Positions 54,456 through 63,619 of a stretch of 64,000 nucleotides of DNA are shown here, in pieces. The DNA comes from an uncultured Pelagibacteraceae bacterium (GTDB lineage: Bacteria; Pseudomonadota; Alphaproteobacteria; Pelagibacterales; Pelagibacteraceae). The notes under the pieces were generated by a model. It did not search any database. It saw only the letters and a list, made by a program, of their open reading frames with translations, and had not been told where the DNA came from. The position numbers and the translations under genes are program-made. The stretch spans positions 1 to 64,000 of the forward strand of contig CABXWY010000003.1 of NCBI GenBank assembly GCA_902515985.1, read 5' to 3'. Each line of letters starts with the position of its first letter. Positions within the stretch are counted from its first letter, which is position 1.

Positions 54456-55634
54456 ATGGAAAAATTTAAAAGTGTTGACCAACTTGTGAGTCAACTAAAA
54501 CCTGTTGAGCCGATATATTGTATCAGAAAAGATTCGATACAATTGGCATCTAAAACTTTCCAAAAAAAATTTCCAGGTATAATTTTATACGCTGTAAAAA
54601 CTAATCCACATCCGTTAGTTGTAAATACTATTATTGAAAGTGGTATTAAAAATTTTGATGTAGCATCGCTCAAAGAAATAGAACAAATCAAAAAAATAAA
54701 TCCAGAACTTAAATGTTCTTTTATGCATACTGTTAAAAGCAGAGAAAGCATAAGTGAAGCTTACTTTAAATATGGTGTTAAAACTTTTTCTTTAGATACG
54801 AAGGAAGAATTAATAAAAATCATAGAAGCAACAAATCAAGCTAAAGATCTAGAGTTGTTTGTGAGAGTTGCAGTTTCAAATGAACACGCAGAAATAGATT
54901 TATCTAAAAAGTTTGGTGCATTACACAGTGAGGCTTTAGGGCTCCTTAGGTTAACTAAACAGTATGCAAAAAAAATTGGATTAAGTTTTCACGTTGGTTC
55001 ACAATGTATGCATCCAATATCTTATTCTAAAGGAATTTCAGAAATTGGAAATATAATTAAAAAAACTAAAATTTCACCAGACTATATTAATGTTGGCGGT
55101 GGATTTCCTACAATTTATCCAGATTTAGTCCCTCAGACTTTAGATAACTATTTTGATGAAATTAAAACTTCTTTAGAAAAACTCAAATTAAATAAAAAAA
55201 CCCAAATTATTTGTGAACCTGGTAGAGCTATTGTAGCTGAAAGTGGCTCAACAATTGTAAGAGTAGATTTAAGAAAAAAACAAAAACTATATATAAATGA
55301 TGGAACTTACGGAACTTTATTTGATGCAGGTGTCCCGAATATTGTTTACCCTTCAAGAATGATCTCTAATGGAAGACTGATTTCAAAAAAATTAACATCA
55401 TTTGATTTTTATGGACCAACATGTGATAGCATGGATTATATGAAAGGACCGTTTATTTTACCTAACAACATTAAAGAAAATGATTACATTGAACTTGGTC
55501 AATTAGGTGCATATGGACTGACTTTCAGAACTAAATTTAATGGTTTCTATTCAGATAGTATCTTCGAAGTACAAGACCAACCTATAATGAGTATGTACGA
55601 CAGAGAAAAAGATAAAGCATTCCTTGTCGCTTAA
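54456..55634 (+). CDS. Ornithine/arginine decarboxylase-like PLP enzyme (alanine-racemase fold)
   Basis: This fold-type III PLP decarboxylase has the PLP lysine in YAVKTNPHP (Lys48), the binding blocks FHVGSQC and NVGGGFPTIYP, CEPGRAIVAESG, and the C-terminal GPTCDSMDYM whose Cys belongs to the active site. These features match eukaryotic-type ornithine decarboxylases. The 392 residues fit. However, the operon encodes the agmatine-to-putrescine enzymes AguB and AguA, so arginine is also a reasonable substrate. The strong ribosome site GAGGGG precedes the ATG. The stop overlaps the next start (TAATG). Confidence 0.82.
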   Translation: MEKFKSVDQLVSQLKPVEPIYCIRKDSIQLASKTFQKKFPGIILYAVKTNPHPLVVNTIIESGIKNFDVASLKEIEQIKKINPELKCSFMHTVKSRESISEAYFKYGVKTFSLDTKEELIKIIEATNQAKDLELFVRVAVSNEHAEIDLSKKFGALHSEALGLLRLTKQYAKKIGLSFHVGSQCMHPISYSKGISEIGNIIKKTKISPDYINVGGGFPTIYPDLVPQTLDNYFDEIKTSLEKLKLNKKTQIICEPGRAIVAESGSTIVRVDLRKKQKLYINDGTYGTLFDAGVPNIVYPSRMISNGRLISKKLTSFDFYGPTCDSMDYMKGPFILPNNIKENDYIELGQLGAYGLTFRTKFNGFYSDSIFEVQDQPIMSMYDREKDKAFLVA

Positions 55635-56674
55635 TGTCTGATAAAAAAAATCTAGGTCATAATAGTAAAAAAGACTTTTTAAATAAACCTGTCGAACATA
55701 TTGATATTACAAAGTTTGATAGCAGAAAAATTATATCCTCAATGGAAAAAATGTCTTTTGTTTCAAGAGAAACTGCCAATGCAACAAAAATATATAACGA
55801 AATGCTTAAGGATAAAAATTGTACTATTTTTTTAACATTAGCTGGTTCCACATCTGCAGCCGGCTGTATGCATATTTACAGAGACTTAGTTAAATACAAT
55901 ATGGTAGATGCTATTGTAGCAACAGGAGCATCAATAATTGATATGGATTTCTTTGAGGCTCTTGGATTTAAACATTATCAGGGCTCACAATTTCAAAATG
56001 ATGATGAGTTGAGGAAGAATTATATAGATAGAATTTATGATACTTACATCGATGAAGACGAACTTCAAATGTGTGATAAAACTATTGGAGAAATTGCAGA
56101 TAAGTTAGAACCAAAGGCTTATACTTCTAGAGAATTTATAAAAGAAATTGGCAAATATTTAAAAATAAATTCTAAAAAAAAAGGCTCATTAATAGAAACT
56201 GCATACGATAATAATGTTCCAATATTTTGTCCTGCTTTTACAGATTCAAGTGCAGGGTTTGGATTAGTAATGCATCAAGAGAGAAACCCAAAAAAGCATA
56301 TTACAATAGACTCAATTAGAGAATTTAGAGAATTAACAGAAATTAAAATAAGATCTAAAGGATCGGGTTTATTCATGATAGGGGGAGGAGTTCCAAAAAA
56401 TTTCATTCAAGACACAGTTATATGTGCTGAGCTTTTAGGTAAAGATGTTGATATGCACAAATACGCAATCCAAATTACTGTTGCCGACTCTAGGGATGGA
56501 GCATGTAGTAGTTCAACGCTTAAAGAAGCAAGCTCATGGGGTAAAGTTGATACATCAAAAGAACAAATGGTTTTTGCAGAAGCAACAAGTGTGTTACCTT
56601 TAATTGCAAGTGACGCATACCATACTGGGGAATGGAAAAGTAGAGAAAGAAAAAACTTTTCAGAAATATTTTGA
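55634..56674 (+). CDS. Deoxyhypusine-synthase-like protein
   Basis: The 346-residue protein belongs to the deoxyhypusine synthase family. Key features: TLAGSTSAAGCM, IVATGASIIDMD, CPAFTDSSAGFG and the catalytic-lysine loop GGGVPKNF (Lys255), equivalent to GGGVxKHH of the eukaryotic enzyme. Deoxyhypusine synthase modifies eIF5A, which bacteria lack, so here it probably makes a polyamine such as homospermidine or a related aminobutyl/aminopropyl product from putrescine. It is translationally coupled to the decarboxylase and followed by aguB and aguA. The catalytic loop ending in KNF instead of KHH is a difference worth noting. Confidence 0.85.
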   Translation: MSDKKNLGHNSKKDFLNKPVEHIDITKFDSRKIISSMEKMSFVSRETANATKIYNEMLKDKNCTIFLTLAGSTSAAGCMHIYRDLVKYNMVDAIVATGASIIDMDFFEALGFKHYQGSQFQNDDELRKNYIDRIYDTYIDEDELQMCDKTIGEIADKLEPKAYTSREFIKEIGKYLKINSKKKGSLIETAYDNNVPIFCPAFTDSSAGFGLVMHQERNPKKHITIDSIREFRELTEIKIRSKGSGLFMIGGGVPKNFIQDTVICAELLGKDVDMHKYAIQITVADSRDGACSSSTLKEASSWGKVDTSKEQMVFAEATSVLPLIASDAYHTGEWKSRERKNFSEIF

Positions 56675-56678
56675 TTGA

Positions 56679-57560
56679 ATGCCTAAAAAAACAATTATTG
56701 GTATCATACAGGGTAAGATTTCAAGTAGTTATAATTCTAATCTAAGTATTGCAATAAAAAATATTAAAAAAGCTGCAAATAAAAATGCAAAGATAATTTG
56801 TCTACCCGAGCTTTTTTTAACAAATTATTTCTGTCAAACAGAAAGTCATTCAAATTTTAAATTTGCAGAAAAAATACCAGGCAAAACTTCAAAGATTTTT
56901 AGTGACTTGTCAAAAGAATTGAATGTTGTTTTAATGATTTCTATGTTTGAGAAAAAAACTAGGGGTTTTTATCATAACACAAGTATTGTTATAAATGAAA
57001 AAGGTAAAATTTTATCAAAGTATAGAAAAATGCATATTCCTGACGATCCTGGATATTATGAAAAATTTTATTTCACCCCAGGTGATCTTGGTTTTAAATC
57101 TATTAAAACTAAATATGGAAATTTAGGTCCCTTAATATGTTGGGATCAATGGTTTCCTGAAGCTGCTAGACTTACTGCTTTAAAAGGGGCGCAAATAATT
57201 TTTTATCCTACTGCAATTGGATGGCACCCCAAAGAAAAAAAAAAATTTGGAAAAGCACAATTAGATTCTTGGATCACTATGCAAAAATCACATGCTATAG
57301 CCAATGGGACTTATGTTGTTGCAGTTAATAGAGTTGGTACTGAAAAAAAAGGAAATAAAAAAATTGAATTTTGGGGAAATTCTATGATCATTGATCCGAA
57401 TGGAAAGATAATTGGTAAATTGGGAAACAAAAAAGAGGGTATTTTAATTCGTGAGATCAATTATAATAAAATTGATACTGCTAGAGAGCATTGGCCGTTT
57501 TTAAGAGATAGACGAGTAGATTTCTATAAAGGAATATTAAAGAATCCAGAAGATGATTGA
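56679..57560 (+). CDS. aguB: N-carbamoylputrescine amidase
   Basis: This nitrilase-family enzyme hydrolyses N-carbamoylputrescine to putrescine, CO2 and ammonia. The Glu-Lys-Cys triad is visible: Glu44 in CLPELFL, Lys117 in YRKMHIPDD and Cys154 in LICWDQWFPE. The 293 residues and the WDQWFPEAAR block are diagnostic of AguB within the superfamily. The downstream gene, aguA, overlaps its end by eight bases. Confidence 0.93.
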   Translation: MPKKTIIGIIQGKISSSYNSNLSIAIKNIKKAANKNAKIICLPELFLTNYFCQTESHSNFKFAEKIPGKTSKIFSDLSKELNVVLMISMFEKKTRGFYHNTSIVINEKGKILSKYRKMHIPDDPGYYEKFYFTPGDLGFKSIKTKYGNLGPLICWDQWFPEAARLTALKGAQIIFYPTAIGWHPKEKKKFGKAQLDSWITMQKSHAIANGTYVVAVNRVGTEKKGNKKIEFWGNSMIIDPNGKIIGKLGNKKEGILIREINYNKIDTAREHWPFLRDRRVDFYKGILKNPEDD

Positions 57561-58611
57561 AAAACTTGATGGATTTAGGATGCCTGCCGAGTGGGAACCT
57601 CAAAAATCAATTTGGATAGCATGGCCCTATAATAAAAAAGATTGGCCAGATCTTTTTTATTTTATTCCAGAAGTAGTTGTGAAAATTGTTAAAGCCATTT
57701 CAGAAGAACAGAAAGTTGATTTGTTAATTAATAAGGATAAACAACAAGTTTTAAAAGCGTTAAAATCTTATAAAGCTAAAATAAAAAATATTAGTTTTCA
57801 TAAAATTAAAACTGATAGAATATGGTTGCGGGACTCAGGACCAATTTTCTTAATTAATAGGACAATAAAAAAAAAAGTGATATTAAATTTTAAATTTAAC
57901 GCATGGGCGAAATATCATAATTTTAGTAACGATAATAAAATTAATAATAATATAAGCAAAGTTACAAAAATCCGAACAATTAAACCAAAAATTAAACTTG
58001 GTAAAAAGATTAGATCAATAGTTATGGAAGGCGGAGCATTTGATACAAATGGAGATAAATCTTTGCTTCTTACTGAAGAGTGCTTGCTCAGTAAAGTACA
58101 AGAAAGAAATAAGGGTTTCAAAAAAAAAGATTATGAGGATATCTTTTCAAAATATTTAGGTATCAATAATTTTATTTGGCTGAAAAAGGGGATATCAGGA
58201 GATGATACTCATGGACATGTTGATGATATTGCTCGATTTGTAAACAAAAATACAATAATGACTGCAGTAGAAAATAATAAAAAAGACGCAAATTTTAAAA
58301 ACTTAAAACAAAATTTAAAAATATTATCTAAAAGTAAAAATAATAAAAAAAAAAAATTTAAAATAATTAAAATCCCAATGCCCTCGCCTATATTTATTAA
58401 GAATATAAGGGTTCCCGCTAGTTACTTAAATTTTTTAATTACTAATAAAAAAGTTTTGTTACCTATTTTTAATGTGAAAGAAGATAAAAAAGTTATCAAA
58501 ATATTTAGTAATTTTTTTAAAAGTAAAAAAATAATACCAGTAGACTGTAGTAAATTAATCTGGGGTTTCGGTGCAATACATTGTATGACACAGCAGCAAC
58601 CAAAATTTTAA
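57553..58611 (+). CDS. aguA: Agmatine deiminase
   Basis: AguA converts agmatine to N-carbamoylputrescine and ammonia. It is a guanidine-modifying pentein enzyme: WIAWPYNKKDWP near the start, DRIWLRDSGPIF, EGGAFDTNGD, the GDDTHGHVDDIARF block with catalytic Asp and His, and the nucleophile Cys344 in GFGAIHCMTQQQP. Length 352 is typical. With aguB it forms the two-step agmatine-to-putrescine route. It ends one base before the convergent queuosine-precursor transporter gene. Confidence 0.95.
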   Translation: MIEKLDGFRMPAEWEPQKSIWIAWPYNKKDWPDLFYFIPEVVVKIVKAISEEQKVDLLINKDKQQVLKALKSYKAKIKNISFHKIKTDRIWLRDSGPIFLINRTIKKKVILNFKFNAWAKYHNFSNDNKINNNISKVTKIRTIKPKIKLGKKIRSIVMEGGAFDTNGDKSLLLTEECLLSKVQERNKGFKKKDYEDIFSKYLGINNFIWLKKGISGDDTHGHVDDIARFVNKNTIMTAVENNKKDANFKNLKQNLKILSKSKNNKKKKFKIIKIPMPSPIFIKNIRVPASYLNFLITNKKVLLPIFNVKEDKKVIKIFSNFFKSKKIIPVDCSKLIWGFGAIHCMTQQQPKF

Positions 58612-59160
58612 TTAGGCAGATTTGAATGTACTAAGTAACAATCTAAACGGGATAAGCATTAATAACGCTACAAATATTTTAACTGCCAAATCTCCTAATG
58701 ATAATGTTACCCAAGGTATTCCCGTTCCATAAAATGAAATCGAGAAAAATAAAAATGTATCAACAGTTGAACCTACTAACGAAGATGTTAAAGGAGCAAT
58801 AAACCACTTCTTTTGCCTTAATTGATCAAAAATTTGCACATCTAGTAACTGCGCAATTATGAAGGCAGTGCCTGAACCAATAGCAATTCTTACAGAAATT
58901 AGGTCAGCAAAATTTGTAGAAAATATTAAAGTGAATAAAATTCCAATCGTAAACCCTATATAAACTATTTTTCTTGCAACTATTTTACCAAATGATCTGT
59001 TCGCAAGATCAGTTATTAAAAAAGCTATGGGATAGCTAAAGGCACCATAAGTTAAAATTTCCTCTAATCCATAATGTTTAATTGGAAACTGAACAAGATA
59101 ATTAGACAATAAAACAACTAAACCCATCAAAAACGCGAGGGAAATAAATACTTTGTTCAT
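58612..59160 (-). CDS. Queuosine precursor transporter (YhhQ/VUT family)
   Basis: The 182-residue protein has about six hydrophobic helices and the family features YGAFSYPIAFLITDLANR, RKIVYIGFTIGIL, and LTSSLVGSTVDTFLFFSISF. YhhQ-type proteins import queuosine precursors such as preQ0 and preQ1 for tRNA modification. The single base shared with rpmB at 59160 suggests cotranscription. The specific precursor is not known. Confidence 0.87.
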   Translation of the reverse strand: MNKVFISLAFLMGLVVLLSNYLVQFPIKHYGLEEILTYGAFSYPIAFLITDLANRSFGKIVARKIVYIGFTIGILFTLIFSTNFADLISVRIAIGSGTAFIIAQLLDVQIFDQLRQKKWFIAPLTSSLVGSTVDTFLFFSISFYGTGIPWVTLSLGDLAVKIFVALLMLIPFRLLLSTFKSA

Positions 59161-59441
59161 TAAACTGATTTATTTAATAGAGTTTTCTTAATTTTTTTTA
59201 ATCTAAAAGATAAGTTTTTACTTTTTGCTGATTTTATAAATTGGTCAAAACTTCCTTTTTTATCAACAGAACGGATACCAGAGTTAGAAACAGTCAATTT
59301 TAAACTTTTATTTAACGTTTCACTCTTAAATCTTACTTTCTTTAAATTTGGTAAAAATCTTCTTTTAGTTTTATTATTCGCATGACTTACCTTATGACCT
59401 TTTAAAGGTATTTTTCCAGTTAATTCACATTTTTTTGACAT
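59160..59441 (-). CDS. rpmB: 50S ribosomal protein L28
   Basis: RpmB is a component of the large ribosomal subunit. The N-terminus [10 protein letters not shown], then [19 protein letters not shown], and the C-terminal lysine-rich tail match L28. Cys5 is the only Cys, so this is a zinc-free form. Length 93 is normal for alphaproteobacteria. A close-lying promoter candidate gives a very short leader. Confidence 0.95.
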   Translation of the reverse strand: MSKKCELTGKIPLKGHKVSHANNKTKRRFLPNLKKVRFKSETLNKSLKLTVSNSGIRSVDKKGSFDQFIKSAKSKNLSFRLKKIKKTLLNKSV

Positions 59442-59453
59442 AAATTTTAAGAA

Positions 59454-59482
59454 TGTATATTCGTAGAAAATTACTACGTCAA
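59454..59482 (-). promoter_or_regulatory. Candidate housekeeping promoter of rpmB, with a small inverted repeat
   Basis: On the minus strand, TTGACG (59482-59477), a 17-base spacer, then TATACA (59459-59454). The rpmB ATG is only 12 bases after the -10, so the transcript would be nearly leaderless. In the spacer, CGTAG (59462-59466 on plus) mirrors CTACG (59474-59478). Confidence 0.6.
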
Positions 59483-59484
59483 GG

Positions 59485-60525
59485 TTATTTTTTAGAACCT
59501 ATTAGTTCTGAAATATTATTTACACCAGTTTTTTTTATAATATCTATCAATTCATTATTTATTTTAGATACAATATTAGGACCTTTAAAAACCATTCCTG
59601 TGTAAAGTTGAACAAGCTTTGCTCCATTAATTATTTTTTCATAAACTGATCTGCCACTATCAATACCACCAACACCTATTATTGTAATATCTGATTTAAA
59701 ACTTTTATAAAATTCATTTATTAAAAAATTTGACTTATTTTCTAGAGGTTTTCCTGACAATCCCCCTTTTTCTAATTTATTAATATTTTTTAAATTTTCT
59801 CTAGTTCTATCAGTAGAATTTGAAATAATTACTGTAGAAATTTTATTTTTAGTCAAAATTTCGCATATTTTATCAATGCTTTTTAGCTCCAAATCAGGAG
59901 AAATTTTTATTGCAATAGGAATATTTGTTTTCAGTTTATCTTTTTCAATTTGTATTTCTTGAAGCAGTTCACCCATCTCCTCGTCGTTATGAAAATTTCT
60001 TAAATTTTCAGTATTTGGTGATGAAATATTTATTGTTAAATAGTCTCCAATATCATGGAATTTTCTTAAACCTACTAAAAAATCTTTTACTCTATCTTTT
60101 GTGTCTTTATTGGGTCCTATATTTATTCCTAAAAGACCAGTAGGTGGACTGGATAATATTCTAGATCTTACTTTATCTGAACCTGAATTATTAAATCCCA
60201 ATCTATTTATTAATGCTTCGTCCTCCTCAAGTCTGAAAACTCTAGGTTTAGGATTACCATACTGCTTGAGTGGCGTTATAGTGCCAACCTCGACATAGCC
60301 AAATCCTAATTTAAATAAGGAATTATATACTTCAGCATCTTTATCAAAGCCAGCCGCAATTCCAATAGGGTTTGGTATTTTTTTACCAAAGATTTTAGTT
60401 TCTAAAAGTTTATTTTGTTGAACTTTTTTTTTTGGGATAAAGTTAAACTTTAATGTTTTAATTGCTAAATTATGCGCTGTCTCTGGATCTAATTTAAATA
60501 TTAGACCTCTAATTTTTTCAAACAT
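59485..60525 (-). CDS. pyrD: Dihydroorotate dehydrogenase (quinone), class 2
   Basis: PyrD oxidises dihydroorotate to orotate in pyrimidine synthesis and passes electrons to quinone at the inner membrane. The 346 residues show [43 protein letters not shown] with the catalytic Ser, and IGVGGIDSG near the end. The N-terminal helices are those of the class 2 membrane-associated type. It overlaps the lysS stop by eight bases and so is cotranscribed with it. Confidence 0.95.
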   Translation of the reverse strand: MFEKIRGLIFKLDPETAHNLAIKTLKFNFIPKKKVQQNKLLETKIFGKKIPNPIGIAAGFDKDAEVYNSLFKLGFGYVEVGTITPLKQYGNPKPRVFRLEEDEALINRLGFNNSGSDKVRSRILSSPPTGLLGINIGPNKDTKDRVKDFLVGLRKFHDIGDYLTINISSPNTENLRNFHNDEEMGELLQEIQIEKDKLKTNIPIAIKISPDLELKSIDKICEILTKNKISTVIISNSTDRTRENLKNINKLEKGGLSGKPLENKSNFLINEFYKSFKSDITIIGVGGIDSGRSVYEKIINGAKLVQLYTGMVFKGPNIVSKINNELIDIIKKTGVNNISELIGSKK

Positions 60526-62086
60526 TGTTTAACTTTTCTTTTATTAAAATTTTAGTTTCTTTAACACCAAAAAAACTTATAAAAAAACCAATTCTTGGAC
60601 CATTTTCAACTCCAAAAACAACTTCATAAATTAACTTAAACCAATCTCGCAAATTTTTTTCATAACCATTTTCTTTTCCAACAGAATAAATTTTTGTTTG
60701 AATATCTTCTGGTTTCATTTCATCATTACAATCGTCAAGAGCATTTATTAAAGCTTCCAAAGCTTTTTTTTCATCATTATTTGGTTTTTTATATTTTTTT
60801 GTCTTTTTTATTACGTCATTAAAATATTTAATTGCATATCCAATTAAACTATCAAATATAGGTTGTTTGTTTTCTGAAATGTCTGTTTTATATTTTTTAA
60901 CAAACTTCCATAACAAATCTTTATTATCAGCATTGCTAGTTTCAACTAAATTTAAAAGCATAGAAAAGCTCATTATATAATTTTCCTTAGGCATATTTGA
61001 ACTATGAACATGCCAAGCTGGATTCATAAGGAGTTGAAGATCATCCTGAGATTTACCTTTTTCAATAAAATCTAAGTATTCATCAACAGATTTTGGTATT
61101 ATTTCTTTATAAAGTTTTTTTGCTCTCTTTGGATTTTGATACATAAACAAAGATAAACTTTCTGGAGAAGCATATTCTAGCCATTGATCAATCGTTATTC
61201 CATTACCTTTTGATTTTGAAATTTTTTCTCCCTTTTCGTCTAAGAACAGTTCATAGGAAAATCCACTCGGATTTTGTTTTCCTAACAGTTTAATAATTTT
61301 TGTTGATAGTATTGCACTTTCGATAAGATCTTTTCCATACATCTCAAAATCAATATCTAATGCATACCATCTCATTGCCCAGTCAACTTTCCATTGCAGC
61401 TTGCAATTTCCATCTAAAATACTTGCTTCAAGTTTTTGACCACTATTATCAAAAATAATTTTTGATTTTTTTTCATCTATCTCTAAAACTGGTATTTCCA
61501 AAACCTTATTTGTATAAGGACAAATTGGAAGAAATGGTGAGTAAGTTTTTTGTCTTTCCTTTCCAAGGGTTGGGATTATTATATTCATTATTCCATTATA
61601 ATTTTTTAATATATGATTTAGTGTTTCGTTAAAAAAACCAGCTTTATAGAGTTTTGTTGAGCTTTTAAAAGAATATTTAAAATTAAAACTATCTAAAAAT
61701 TTTTTAAGCATTTCATTATTATGTTCACCAAAACTGTTAAATTTTTCAAAAGGGTCTGGGACGGAAGTAAGTGGTTTGTGTAAATTCTCCTCTAATCTTT
61801 TTTGATTAGGAACATTATCTGGAATCTTTCTTAATCCATCCATATCGTCAGAAAAAGTGATTATTTCTTTAGGTATATCTGTAATATAGTTTAAAGCATT
61901 AACAATCATGCTGGTTCTCGCAACCTCTCCAAAGGTTCCTATATGCGGAAGTCCGCTAGGACCATATCCTGTTTGAAGAGTAATTTTACCTTTGCTTTTT
62001 ATTGATTTGTTTCTTTCTTTAAGTATTTTCTTGGCTTCAACAAAAGGCCAAGAGTTTGTCTTATCTATATTAGCTTTATCGATCAC
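60518..62086 (-). CDS. lysS: Lysyl-tRNA synthetase, class I
   Basis: This is the archaeal-type class I LysRS, unrelated to the usual bacterial class II enzyme. The HIGH-type motif is in GPSGLPHIGTFGE, and the KMSKS loop is EKISKSKGNG. At 522 residues it has the class I catalytic and alpha-helix-bundle domains. Class I LysRS is known in several alphaproteobacteria. The symbol lysK is also used for this form. pyrD follows with an overlap. Confidence 0.93.
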   Translation of the reverse strand: MIDKANIDKTNSWPFVEAKKILKERNKSIKSKGKITLQTGYGPSGLPHIGTFGEVARTSMIVNALNYITDIPKEIITFSDDMDGLRKIPDNVPNQKRLEENLHKPLTSVPDPFEKFNSFGEHNNEMLKKFLDSFNFKYSFKSSTKLYKAGFFNETLNHILKNYNGIMNIIIPTLGKERQKTYSPFLPICPYTNKVLEIPVLEIDEKKSKIIFDNSGQKLEASILDGNCKLQWKVDWAMRWYALDIDFEMYGKDLIESAILSTKIIKLLGKQNPSGFSYELFLDEKGEKISKSKGNGITIDQWLEYASPESLSLFMYQNPKRAKKLYKEIIPKSVDEYLDFIEKGKSQDDLQLLMNPAWHVHSSNMPKENYIMSFSMLLNLVETSNADNKDLLWKFVKKYKTDISENKQPIFDSLIGYAIKYFNDVIKKTKKYKKPNNDEKKALEALINALDDCNDEMKPEDIQTKIYSVGKENGYEKNLRDWFKLIYEVVFGVENGPRIGFFISFFGVKETKILIKEKLNNV

Positions 62087-62173
62087 TAGTTTTCAAAAAT
62101 TCATATATTTGGTTGTTTTTGTTAATTCTTATAGTGTTGAAATTTATTTACCATAAAATAATGTTCAAACAAA

Positions 62174-63619
62174 ATGTCCAATTATAAAACAGTTTTTTTC
62201 ATCATTGGTGTACTACAAATAATTCTTGGGATATTTATGGCTATTCCAATTTTCTCGCAATTTATATTTAGTGAAATTGATTCTTCGTTTATAACATCTT
62301 CAGCAATTACATTAGTATTTGGAGTGTTGTTTGTTTTATCAAATCTCGATTATGAGAAGAAAATTAACTTAAAACAGGCATTTCTGCTCACTACACTCTC
62401 TTGGTTAACAATAGCGATTTTTGGGTCATTGCCATTTTATTTCTCTGATCTAAATATATCATTTACAGATTCATTTTTTGAAAGTATGTCAGGTTTAACC
62501 ACCACTGGTTCTACAATAATTTCTAATTTAGAATTAGCTCCAAAAAGTGTTTTGCTTTGGAGAGCCCTGCTTCAGTGGCTTGGAGGTATAGGAATTATTG
62601 TAATGGCAATCACCTTAATGCCAATTATGAATATTGGTGGTATGCTTTTATTTAAGGTCTTAAATACAGACTCTTCTGAGGAAATATTACCATCATCTAA
62701 AGAAATCTCTTTAAAATTAATTTTAATCTATTTTGTTTTAACTTTTTTATGTGCACTCGCATACAAAATTTTTGGAATGGGTTATTTTGATAGTTTAACT
62801 CATTCTATGACTACAATAGCAACAGGGGGATTTTCAAATTATAATGAGTCTATAGGTCATTTTAATAATGTTAAAATAGAAATCACCGCGATGTTATTTA
62901 TAATTTTGGGAAGTTTGCCGTTTATTGCATATATTAAGTTTTTAAATGGAAATAGAAAAGTTTTTTTAAACGATTCACAGATTAAAACTTTTATAAAATT
63001 AATTATATTTTCTATTTTAATTCTCTTCTTTTATTTATTTATTAAAATTGAGGATTTCAGTTTAAGTGATTTTAGGTATATAAGTTTTAACTCAATTTCA
63101 ATTTTAACTGGTACAGGTTATGTTACTGGTAAATTTGATCAATGGGGAAGTTTCTCATTATTTTTCTTTTTAATTTTAATGTTTATTGGTGGGTGTGCGG
63201 GATCTACCACATGTGGGGTAAAAATATTTAGAATACAAATTTTATATAAATTTATAATTAATCAATTAAAAAAAATTATTTTTCCAAGAGGAATTTTTGT
63301 AATCAAATATGAAGATAACAATGTTAATGATAAGTTTTTAGCTTCGATTATATCTTTTATATATTTATACATTTTACTTTTCTTTTTAATTACAGCTCTC
63401 TTGTCTTTGAGTGGTCTAGATTTTATTACTTCAATTTCTGGTGCAGCTACATCAATATCTAATGTAGGCCCAGGCCTCGGCTCAGTAATTGGTTCAAGTG
63501 GAAATTTCTCAACTTTATCAGATTTTTCTAAATGGATACTAAGCGCAGGAATGTTATTAGGTAGACTTGAGCTATTTGCTATATTAGTTTTATTTTTACC
63601 CTCTTTTTGGAAAAAATGA
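62174..63619 (+). CDS. trkH: Trk-type potassium uptake protein TrkH
   Basis: TrkH is the membrane channel of a potassium importer whose gating subunit TrkA lies elsewhere. Of the four pore loops, SGLTTTGST, TIATGGFSN, LTGTGYVTG and SNVGPGLG are visible, giving the expected selectivity-filter glycines. The 481 residues are normal for the family. Its stop overlaps the ampG-like start (ATGA), suggesting cotranscription. Confidence 0.93.
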   Translation: MSNYKTVFFIIGVLQIILGIFMAIPIFSQFIFSEIDSSFITSSAITLVFGVLFVLSNLDYEKKINLKQAFLLTTLSWLTIAIFGSLPFYFSDLNISFTDSFFESMSGLTTTGSTIISNLELAPKSVLLWRALLQWLGGIGIIVMAITLMPIMNIGGMLLFKVLNTDSSEEILPSSKEISLKLILIYFVLTFLCALAYKIFGMGYFDSLTHSMTTIATGGFSNYNESIGHFNNVKIEITAMLFIILGSLPFIAYIKFLNGNRKVFLNDSQIKTFIKLIIFSILILFFYLFIKIEDFSLSDFRYISFNSISILTGTGYVTGKFDQWGSFSLFFFLILMFIGGCAGSTTCGVKIFRIQILYKFIINQLKKIIFPRGIFVIKYEDNNVNDKFLASIISFIYLYILLFFLITALLSLSGLDFITSISGAATSISNVGPGLGSVIGSSGNFSTLSDFSKWILSAGMLLGRLELFAILVLFLPSFWKK

